Source: Splendidivirga corallicola
Lineage (GTDB): Bacteria > Bacteroidota > Bacteroidia > Cytophagales > Cyclobacteriaceae
Reading direction: 5' to 3'
DNA length: 64,000 nucleotides
NCBI GenBank assembly: GCA_030442035.1
Contig: JAUJEA010000003.1
Span: 186,001 to 250,000 of the forward strand
The notes beneath the pieces are model-generated. The model was not told the origin of the DNA, did not search any database, and saw only the letters and a list, made by a program, of their open reading frames with translations. The position numbers were made by a program, and so were the translations under genes. Shown in pieces: positions 35,100 through 42,253 of this stretch. Position 1 is the stretch's first letter. Each line of letters starts with the position of its first letter.

Positions 35100-35345
35100 A
35101 TGAAAAAGTTATTGTTTATAATCATAATGCTTTTTAGTCTGTCTGGTACAGCTCAGGATAAAATCGAAATTACAAAGGATGATTATACAAATCAGGAAGT
35201 AGAAATGGCAGATAGGTTAAGAGCGGATGGTAAAATTTACGTTGTGGTATTGGTAATTTCTGTGGTTATGGCTGGAATTTTATTTTATCTAGTTAAGATT
35301 GACAGGCAGATAAGTAGGTTGGAGAAGGAAATAAACAACAATTGA
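35100..35345 (+). CDS. CcmD-like small membrane protein
   Basis: Started at the ATG at 35100 the protein has 81 residues: a signal-like segment (MKKLLFIIIMLFSLSGTAQ), a short acidic stretch, one membrane segment (residues ~45-65, VVVLVISVVMAGILFYLV), and a charged tail KIDRQISRLEKEINNN. The end resembles the 'LD(R/K)ISKLEK' tail of Bacteroidota proteins annotated as CcmD family. CcmD in other bacteria stabilises the CcmC-CcmE complex. Its position between ccmC and ccmE supports that role. A longer frame from 35061 adds 13 residues before the signal and is unlikely. Confidence 0.8.
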   Translation: MKKLLFIIIMLFSLSGTAQDKIEITKDDYTNQEVEMADRLRADGKIYVVVLVISVVMAGILFYLVKIDRQISRLEKEINNN

Positions 35346-35442
35346 TTAACTTCTTTGTTGTAAGATTACGATCTTTGTACAGCATTTCGAACTTAAAAAA
35401 ATTTCCTAAGTTCAACATTTTGAGCGTATAAACAGATTTGAA

Positions 35443-35859
35443 ATGAAAACATCATATATTTTCGGGTTGGTAATTATAGCAGTGGCAGTGGCCATTATCA
35501 TCTCTACTGCAGGTGATGCGAGTTCTTATGTAACATTTAAGGATGCTAAAGAAATGGCAGAAAATGGAGATGAATCTTCCATTCATGTTGTGGGACAGCT
35601 CAAAAAGAATGAGCACGGAAAAGTAGTTGGCATACAACCAAGTCAGGATAAATTATCAGTTACCTTCGTATTGGTAGATGAAAATGGACAAGAGCAACGC
35701 GTCTTTTATAAAGAGCCCATGCCAACCGACTTGATGAAATCTGAAAATGTAGTGGTAATAGGTTCATATAAAAATGACATTTTCATGGCGGACAAACTAT
35801 TGCTGAAATGCCCATCAAAATATCAGGAAGAATCCATTTCAATAAGTGAAGCTAACTAA
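35443..35859 (+). CDS. ccmE: Heme chaperone CcmE, CxxxY type
   Basis: The 138-residue protein has an N-terminal membrane anchor (residues ~5-23) and an OB-fold domain with VTFKDAKEMAENGDESSIHVVGQL (split), VTFVLVDENGQEQRVFYKEPMPTDL and VVVIGSYKNDIFMADKLLLKCPSKY. CcmE carries heme covalently to apocytochromes. The usual heme-binding HxxxY is replaced by Cys123-Pro-Ser-Lys-Tyr127, the CxxxY variant described for some deltaproteobacteria and archaea. It lies 21 bases before ccmF and 97 bases after the CcmD-like gene. Confidence 0.92.
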   Translation: MKTSYIFGLVIIAVAVAIIISTAGDASSYVTFKDAKEMAENGDESSIHVVGQLKKNEHGKVVGIQPSQDKLSVTFVLVDENGQEQRVFYKEPMPTDLMKSENVVVIGSYKNDIFMADKLLLKCPSKYQEESISISEAN

Positions 35860-35880
35860 TTATCTAATTTCCAAATCTTC

Positions 35881-38418
35881 ATGATACATTCATTTATTGG
35901 CAATCTGGGTCACTTATTTGTTATCGTAGCCCTCATAACTTCACTGGTTGCCACGATAGCTTATTTCAAAGCTTCCAACACCACAGGAACGGAGGAAGAA
36001 GGATGGAAACAATATGCGAGAATATTTTTCTATATACACGCGGTAGCCGTTGTTGGTGTCGTTTATAGTCTTTTTCATATCATCTACAATAATTATTACG
36101 AATACCACTACGCCTGGAGCGTTTCTTCCAAAACTCTGCCTTTACACTATATGATCTCAAGTTTTTGGCAAAACCAGGAGGGAAGTTTTTTGTTATGGAT
36201 CTTTTGGGAGGCAGTACTTGGTATCATAATAATCAATACCAACAAATATTGGGAAGCACCGGTCATGACGGTTTTCTCACTGGTACAAGCTTTCCTGGCA
36301 TCCATGATTGTTGGCGTTGTTATTCCCGGAATAAATCTGAAAATAGGCAGCGACCCCTTTATACTTCTGCGTGACGCTTTCCCTAATGATGAATTTCTGA
36401 AAATAAACCCTGATTTCATCCCTCCGGATGGCCGCGGGATGAATCCACTTTTGCAGAATTACTGGATGGTTATCCATCCTCCTACTTTGTTTTTAGGTTT
36501 TGCTACCACACTTGTCCCTTTTGCTTATTGCATAGCAGGCCTATGGAAAAAAAGGTTTAAGGAATGGATAAGGCCGGCGCTACCCTGGGCACTTTTCTCT
36601 GCAATGGTGCTGGGTGTTGGTATTTTAATGGGTGGTTATTGGGCTTATGAAACACTTACTTTCGGTGGGTACTGGAATTGGGATCCGGTTGAAAATGCTG
36701 TGTATGTCCCCTGGCTGGTGCTGGTAGCTAGTTACCACACCATGATTACCTATAAAAATAGCAATACGGCCCTTAAGACATCCATCATTCTTGTCATAGC
36801 TACATTTATATTAATATTATATTCCACTTTCCTTACAAGAAGTGGAATACTTGGAAATTCTTCAGTACACTCATTTGTAGACCTAGGTCTGTCTGGACAA
36901 TTACTTCTGTATCTAATGGCATTTATGGCCATTTCTGTTTTTCTGTCAGCACGTGTTTGGAGGCAAATTCCGAGCAGTCAAAAGGAAATTGCAACCTACT
37001 CCAGGGAGTTCTGGATTTTTATGGGAGCTACTACCCTGTGTTTGATGGGATTTCAGGTAATTGTCCCAACTTCATTTCCAGTATATAATAGTATTATTGA
37101 ATGGTTTGGAGGCACTTCAAATATAGCATTGCCATCAGATCAGGTGAGTTTTTACACGCAATGGCAACTATGGTTCGCAGCAATTCTAGCCATACTTTCC
37201 GGAACGGGACAATTCTTCTGGTGGAAAAAGATGGACAAAAAAGATTTGATCAATGCCATTACTTATCCCATTCTGCTCACATTGATAGTAGCCGGTATAA
37301 TTTTAGTAGTAGCCGGTATATCAGACATTGGTTATATTGTATTGCTCACTACCAGTATTTACGCAGTTATCTCCAATGGTAAAATTCTGTTAAGACTATT
37401 CAAAAGCAATATTAAACTTTCAGGTGGTGCTGTCACGCATATCGGGATGGCATTAATGCTCATAGGTATTTTGTTTTCATCCGGTTACTCAAAAGTGGTT
37501 TCGCTCAATACAAGTGGTATTCGAATTTTCAAGGATGCCGAGGATGAATTCAATCTTGAAAATGTCCTTTTGTTCATAAATGAACCACGAGCAATGGACA
37601 AATATAACCTTAACTATAAAGGAAGAAGGGTTGAGGTAAAAGGACTTTCCAAGTATGTGAATTACCATGATCTTGGCCCTGCAGAGGATGAAACGAAGGC
37701 AATTGCCAAGAAAGATATTATCATTGATGGCAGAAAATATGCAGATAAAGGAGATACTCTGGACATTTATCATGAAAATATCTATTTCGAGATTGACTTT
37801 ACTTCTAACTCAGGGCAAAAATTTACACTTTATCCCAGAGTTCAGTTAAACCCAACCATGGGAAATGTAGGTTCGCCTGATATTAAAAGAAGTATTCAGA
37901 GCGATTTGTATACACATCTCTCCTATGCGCCTTACCTCTCTCCTGACGAAGAAGTGGAATGGAGTGAACCGGAAGATCATGAAGTTAAACTTGGTGAGCA
38001 ATTCTTTATAAACGATTACGTCACCATTGTTGAAAAGGTAGAACGAGTGAATGCTACGGATTTAGGACTGAATGACTCAGATATTGCTATCAAAGCCATA
38101 ATAAAGGTATTTGGAGAAGCCGGTGAGTATATTGTAGAACCACTCTATTTAATTAGAGACAGAATGGTGGCAAGAATTCCGGAAGCCGTTGAAGATCTTG
38201 GGATAAAGATCACATTTTTGAATATACATCCGGAAACCAATAGTTTTACCATCCAGACCTCCACCACACAAAAAGATTATGTTGTTTTGAAGGCATTGGA
38301 AAAACCAATGATCAATGTTCTTTGGATCGGTACCTTGATTTTAGTGTTCGGCTTTTTCATCGCTATCTACAGGCGCTATACCGAATTTATCAAAATGAGA
38401 GATAAGGGCAGGGAATAG
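35881..38418 (+). CDS. ccmF: Cytochrome c heme lyase subunit CcmF
   Basis: The 845-residue multi-pass protein has the WWD heme-handling motif GGYWNWDPVENAVYVPWLV and conserved His regions (NYWMVIHPPTLFLGFA, SILGNSSVHSFVDLG-like, GGAVTHIGMALMLIG). A large soluble domain follows (residues ~540-800), and the protein ends with a membrane segment and a basic tail. CcmF, with CcmH and partners, attaches heme to the CxxCH of apocytochrome c. ccmG and ccmH are not in the window. The long extracytoplasmic domain near the C-terminus is larger than in E. coli CcmF (about 650 residues), which explains the extra length. The 229 bases that follow hold no gene. Confidence 0.93.
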   Translation: MIHSFIGNLGHLFVIVALITSLVATIAYFKASNTTGTEEEGWKQYARIFFYIHAVAVVGVVYSLFHIIYNNYYEYHYAWSVSSKTLPLHYMISSFWQNQEGSFLLWIFWEAVLGIIIINTNKYWEAPVMTVFSLVQAFLASMIVGVVIPGINLKIGSDPFILLRDAFPNDEFLKINPDFIPPDGRGMNPLLQNYWMVIHPPTLFLGFATTLVPFAYCIAGLWKKRFKEWIRPALPWALFSAMVLGVGILMGGYWAYETLTFGGYWNWDPVENAVYVPWLVLVASYHTMITYKNSNTALKTSIILVIATFILILYSTFLTRSGILGNSSVHSFVDLGLSGQLLLYLMAFMAISVFLSARVWRQIPSSQKEIATYSREFWIFMGATTLCLMGFQVIVPTSFPVYNSIIEWFGGTSNIALPSDQVSFYTQWQLWFAAILAILSGTGQFFWWKKMDKKDLINAITYPILLTLIVAGIILVVAGISDIGYIVLLTTSIYAVISNGKILLRLFKSNIKLSGGAVTHIGMALMLIGILFSSGYSKVVSLNTSGIRIFKDAEDEFNLENVLLFINEPRAMDKYNLNYKGRRVEVKGLSKYVNYHDLGPAEDETKAIAKKDIIIDGRKYADKGDTLDIYHENIYFEIDFTSNSGQKFTLYPRVQLNPTMGNVGSPDIKRSIQSDLYTHLSYAPYLSPDEEVEWSEPEDHEVKLGEQFFINDYVTIVEKVERVNATDLGLNDSDIAIKAIIKVFGEAGEYIVEPLYLIRDRMVARIPEAVEDLGIKITFLNIHPETNSFTIQTSTTQKDYVVLKALEKPMINVLWIGTLILVFGFFIAIYRRYTEFIKMRDKGRE

Positions 38419-38571
38419 AATGAGTGTATCTACTGAGCTGATCTTTTTATCATGAATCAAGCCTTTCATCTTTTGTTCTGAATTAACCTCATCTTTCGTA
38501 GGGTATGCCAGGCTACTTTATCAATAAAGTTGATGTTTCATTATTATCAAAATGTTAATTTTTATGTTGAT

Positions 38572-38588
38572 TTAACATTTAATAAACA
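38572..38588 (+). promoter_or_regulatory. Possible direct-repeat site (TTAACA-N5-TAAACA) before the 38648 lipoprotein
   Basis: TTAACA (38572-38577) and TAAACA (38583-38588) are spaced with an 11-base period on the plus strand, about 60 bases upstream of the start codon. A one-mismatch -7 box CATCTTTG follows at 38596-38603. The repeat resembles the sites found before the TonB-dependent receptor at 42096-42151, read on that gene's strand. Confidence 0.3.
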
Positions 38589-38647
38589 TTGTATGCATCT
38601 TTGAAGTTTTACAAAACAATTAAAAGTCTACAAATCTTCTCTGAATT

Positions 38648-39124
38648 ATGAATAAGGCATTCGTAAACAATATGATTGGAATACAGCTCTTTTGTATCAT
38701 TCTTTGCTGGAGTTGCTCATCTGACGACAGTGAAAAAATTGTTTCAAACATAAAATCTTTTAAGGACAAAACGCCATTTGAGATCGAGACGATTCTTGGT
38801 AAACCAGACACCAGTTACACAAAAAATATTTTAACTAACAAATACTTTATTCAGCATTATAAATCACATAAAACAGACATAAGGCATCTTAATGGCAAGG
38901 TAGCGGAGGTAATTCTTCATGAGCCTGAAAATTTGAATTTCAGACCTGAAACTATTGAAAAGTTTGGGTTCGAGTTTGTGGAGCCAACAAAGTACGATCC
39001 GGCCGCCATGATTTCATGGAAGGACTTGGAAGGATTCAGTGATATTAGTTTTTATCTGGTTGGAACAAAAAATGACAATCCTTCCGAACCGAATTTCAAA
39101 ATATTTTTTAACTTGAAAAAGTAA
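38648..39124 (+). CDS. Small lipoprotein of unknown function
   Basis: The 158-residue protein starts with a lipoprotein signal (MNKAFVNNMIGIQLFCIILCWSC, broken after Cys23 by SSDDSE). The mature part contains FKDKTPFEIETILGKPDTSY, a pattern like the BamE/SmpA fold ('hxxhLGxPd'), then DIRHLNGKVAEVILHEPE and ISWKDLEGFSDISFYLV. The resemblance is too weak for a family call. It stands alone, ends 57 bases from the convergent receptor gene, and is followed by a hairpin that could terminate both transcripts. Confidence 0.68.
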   Translation: MNKAFVNNMIGIQLFCIILCWSCSSDDSEKIVSNIKSFKDKTPFEIETILGKPDTSYTKNILTNKYFIQHYKSHKTDIRHLNGKVAEVILHEPENLNFRPETIEKFGFEFVEPTKYDPAAMISWKDLEGFSDISFYLVGTKNDNPSEPNFKIFFNLKK

Positions 39125-39129
39125 TCAAG

Positions 39130-39155
39130 AAAAAGGACCGTTGTTTCAACGGTCC
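39130..39155 (-). terminator. Terminator between the lipoprotein and receptor genes
   Basis: GGACCGTTG (39135-39143) and CAACGGTCC (39147-39155) form a 9-bp stem with a 3-base loop. On the minus strand it is followed by a T-run (A at 39130-39134), so it mainly serves the TonB-dependent receptor gene. Confidence 0.85.
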
Positions 39156-39181
39156 TGGACACACTAAAAGTAAGATTAACC

Positions 39182-42031
39182 TTAGTTAATCGTATAAGTA
39201 AAGCTTAATGAAAAACTTCTTCCTTTAGTATAACTGCTAAATATATATTCTCTTCCATTAAAATCCATTGCTTCTTTGTATGCCGGATTTAATAGATTGT
39301 TCGCTCTGAATCTTAAGCTCAACCGATCTGTAAAGTTTCTCTTAATACTAAAATTAAGTTCCGGTCTTGGTTTTTCAACCAATAATGGAGGTAGCTTTGT
39401 TTGAAAAGCTGACAACCTTTCACCAAATACATTGAACGTTAAGCTAGATGCCCAGCCAGTTTCAAAGTTTTCATAGATCAGTGATGTATTTACCACGAAA
39501 GGAGATTGGTTGAACATAGGTCTTGTATCCTCAGTATAATTGAAATTGGTTCTAACGTTTTGTTTTTCGTCTTCATCAAGATCAACCTCGGATTCTATCA
39601 GAGAAAGGTTGGCTGAAATTTTAAAGTTATCAAGTGCCGGACTGATGAATCCCAACCCTTTTTTGATTTCCGCTTCCGCGCCATATACAATACCTCTATC
39701 AACATTTACAAAAGTAAATTCTAAGGTTGATCCTCCGGCCTCGGGATTAGTTACTCTTTCAATGGGATCATTGAATTTTTTGTAGAAAACACTGAAACCA
39801 ATGTATTCACCATTTTTAGGAAATACTTCCCATCTCAGATCAAAATTGTCAATTAGTGATCTGGTCAAATCAGGATTACCTACAAGCGTATTATCTCCAC
39901 CGTATCCAAAAGTCACCAAAGGAGCAAATTCCCTGAAGGTGGGTCTTGCAATAGTTCTTCCATAACCAAATCTCAGATTTGAGTTTTCAAAAAGCTCATA
40001 GGTCATGTTAAGGGCAGGTAGGAGATCATTGTTATCCTCCGGTACGCTAACAGGTGTCCCGTCCAGGAAGTTTATTTCTCTTTCCGTCCTTTCAAATCTC
40101 ACGCCGGTTGTCAATTTAAATTTCTTTGACAAGGCAGCTTCTATCATCACATAGGCTGCTGATACGGTCTGTGATGCCTCATAGTTATTTGGTTCCTGTG
40201 TAAAATCTGCAAGATAAGTCCCCAAAGTACCGTCGCTTGTCAAACCAAGCTTATCATTGGTGAATAAGGCATCAATATCAGCTCCAAAGGTATTCCCACC
40301 CCTTACAAAGTACTCATATCTGTTTTCCTTGTAAGTTCTATCTCTCATTGAATAAGCAAAGCCGGTTTTGATTCTACTCTCAAGATCCTTAGCTAGTTCA
40401 ACAGGAAAAGTGAAATTGATTTTACTATCAGAAATGGATTCATCCATGTCTCTGAAGTATCTACTTGGCCTAATTCTGGAATTGTTCAAACCATAAAGTG
40501 TATCACTGGGATTGGCCTGATCAACGGTATAGAAGTTAAAAAAGAATTTTAAATCCGGCTGATTCATGAATGAAGTCGTATAGGAAGAGAACCAATCAAT
40601 TTTTAAATTGTTCAAACCTGGAATTACATGCTCACCTTTTAACTGACCATTGCTCAATCCTCTCTCCTCATAAGATAATACTCTACTCTCTCCAATGTTA
40701 TACGGTGTTAATTCATCATCAACACCAAACCAGGGTCCATCTAGTCTTCTTGTACTTTTGTTACCACCTTGGTTATGCATTAAATTCAATCCTATCTTAT
40801 TGTTGCTATTCAATTTGATGTTGGTATTCACCAAGGCCCCTATACTAACCTCGTCACTTGATTGTCTGTCTCTATAATCAAACTTCTGATCACTGTCCAG
40901 GCTCTGAACTTGATCATTTACTTCTTCCCATCTGCTTTGAATACCATCATCATAATAGGAAAATGATCTGTTATAGGTTAGCCCTGCAACAAAACCGAAT
41001 GGCTTACCAAATAATTGCTTTTGGTCACCCACTGATACACTAAAGCTGTGATTGAATGGCTGACTCTTCTGAGTTGGCTCGAATTGTGTATTATCGAAAG
41101 ATTTCGTAACAACATCCAACGCTTCATTATCAATGAATGCCTGTGGGAAAGTACTTTGTGTAAGCCCCTGAATTTCATTGGGAAGATCGCGGCCATTATC
41201 AAAACCAAGCCAGGTAGTATTGTCGCTGCTTTGATGTGTCAGGAAATTCTTATTAAATGTGGCTTGAGAATTAACACCCACAGATGATGAAATCTGAAAT
41301 GAGTATTGATCCGGAAAATCCTTGGTAGTAATATCTACAAGCCCCCCGGTAAATTCCCCGCTAAGATCAGGAGAAAAGGTTTTGTAAACGATAATATTAT
41401 CAATCAAATTACTTGGAAAAAGATCGAGTTGCACTGCATTTTTTTCCGGATCCAGACTAGGTACATCTGCCCCGTTCAAAGTTGATTTACTATAGCGGTC
41501 ACCAAGACCTCTCACATATACATACTTGCCAGATTCAACTGTCACGCCAACTACCCTTTTTACCGCTGCTGCTGCATCATTGTCTCCACTTCTTGAGAAT
41601 TGATCTGCTGAAATAGCATCAAGCAATTTGGGAGATTTCTTTTGGATGGTCAAAATGGCATTCTCACTACTTTTAATTACTTCGGCGGTAACAACCACTT
41701 CTTCCAGACCAACTACTGCTGAGCCCAGGCTAACATTAAGCGTGGTTACTTCTCCATCTTTTACTTCTACACCAGTGATGGTTTTCTTTTCATATGATAC
41801 ATATGATACTTCCAGATCATATGTTCCGGGATCAAGGACAATAATAGCCATTCCATCCAAATCGGTTACAGAACCATTGGTTGTATTGGCAACTTGTGCT
41901 GTGGCACCTATAAGCGGTTCACCAGATTCTTTGTCAAAGATTGAAACTTTGATCTTGCCGGTTTGAGCAAATGAGCTTAGCCCAAGACACGATACTACTA
42001 GGGTTAAAAATGTTCTTTTTAGTGTGTTCAT
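39182..42031 (-). CDS. TonB-dependent outer-membrane receptor with CarboxypepD_reg-like domain
   Basis: The 949-residue protein has a signal peptide (ending SSFAQ), an N-terminal carboxypeptidase-regulatory-like beta-sandwich (residues ~24-108, IFDKESGEPLIGATAQVANTTNGSVTDLDG, split), then the plug domain. The plug contains GLEEVVVTAEVIKSSENAIL, DNDAAAAVKRVVGVTVESGKYVYVRGLGDRYSKSTLNGADVPS and FSPDLSGEFTGGLVDITTKD. A 22-strand barrel follows, ending ...SFSLSFTYTIN. It imports an unknown ligand with TonB energy. The 'VRGLGDRYSxTxLNGxxxPS' plug is that of a subgroup which in Bacteroidota lies beside a secreted beta-helix lipoprotein, as here. It has its own promoter-like TAAATTTG and two repeat pairs upstream. 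Confidence 0.9.
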   Translation of the reverse strand: MNTLKRTFLTLVVSCLGLSSFAQTGKIKVSIFDKESGEPLIGATAQVANTTNGSVTDLDGMAIIVLDPGTYDLEVSYVSYEKKTITGVEVKDGEVTTLNVSLGSAVVGLEEVVVTAEVIKSSENAILTIQKKSPKLLDAISADQFSRSGDNDAAAAVKRVVGVTVESGKYVYVRGLGDRYSKSTLNGADVPSLDPEKNAVQLDLFPSNLIDNIIVYKTFSPDLSGEFTGGLVDITTKDFPDQYSFQISSSVGVNSQATFNKNFLTHQSSDNTTWLGFDNGRDLPNEIQGLTQSTFPQAFIDNEALDVVTKSFDNTQFEPTQKSQPFNHSFSVSVGDQKQLFGKPFGFVAGLTYNRSFSYYDDGIQSRWEEVNDQVQSLDSDQKFDYRDRQSSDEVSIGALVNTNIKLNSNNKIGLNLMHNQGGNKSTRRLDGPWFGVDDELTPYNIGESRVLSYEERGLSNGQLKGEHVIPGLNNLKIDWFSSYTTSFMNQPDLKFFFNFYTVDQANPSDTLYGLNNSRIRPSRYFRDMDESISDSKINFTFPVELAKDLESRIKTGFAYSMRDRTYKENRYEYFVRGGNTFGADIDALFTNDKLGLTSDGTLGTYLADFTQEPNNYEASQTVSAAYVMIEAALSKKFKLTTGVRFERTEREINFLDGTPVSVPEDNNDLLPALNMTYELFENSNLRFGYGRTIARPTFREFAPLVTFGYGGDNTLVGNPDLTRSLIDNFDLRWEVFPKNGEYIGFSVFYKKFNDPIERVTNPEAGGSTLEFTFVNVDRGIVYGAEAEIKKGLGFISPALDNFKISANLSLIESEVDLDEDEKQNVRTNFNYTEDTRPMFNQSPFVVNTSLIYENFETGWASSLTFNVFGERLSAFQTKLPPLLVEKPRPELNFSIKRNFTDRLSLRFRANNLLNPAYKEAMDFNGREYIFSSYTKGRSFSLSFTYTIN

Positions 42032-42056
42032 AATACTTTAAACCATAAAATATGTG

Positions 42057-42064
42057 CAAATTTA
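42057..42064 (-). promoter_or_regulatory. -7 promoter element of the receptor gene (TAAATTTG)
   Basis: CAAATTTA on the plus strand reads TAAATTTG on the minus strand, 26 bases before the receptor ATG. A -33 TTTG is not evident, which fits a promoter that needs an activator. Confidence 0.55.
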
Positions 42065-42095
42065 GATGGCCATTGTATCTTGGTGTTTTCCTCAC

Positions 42096-42151
42096 TGTTA
42101 AGAAAATGTTAAAGAATAGCTGGTTTTTTTGCAATGTTAACCGAATGTTAA
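42096..42151 (-). promoter_or_regulatory. Two TGTTAA direct-repeat pairs with 11-bp period (Pho-box-like)
   Basis: TGTTAA occurs at 42096-42101 and 42107-42112, and again at 42135-42140 and 42146-42151, each pair with an exact 11-base period. On the gene's strand these read TTAACA-N5-TTAACA. They lie about 45 and 85 bases upstream of the probable transcription start. PhoB/PhoP-type response regulators bind such repeats (Bacillus PhoP: TTAACA-like hexamers with 11-bp period). Binding by a Pho regulator here is inference. Confidence 0.5.
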
Positions 42152-42192
42152 CAAAATCATTGTTTAATGGATTAGTCTGATTACTCGTTATA

Positions 42193-42230
42193 AACCAAAA
42201 AAGGCAGCTTTGCAGCTGCCTTTTTTGGTT
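42193..42230 (-). terminator. Bidirectional-type terminator after the 42254 lipoprotein gene
   Basis: A perfect 17-bp stem (42193-42209 with 42214-42230) with a 4-base loop, containing GGCAGCT/AGCTGCC flanked by A- and T-runs, lies between the lipoprotein stop and the receptor promoter. The receptor therefore is probably transcribed separately. Confidence 0.9.
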
Positions 42231-42253
42231 ATTATTTTATTCAATAATGTTAA

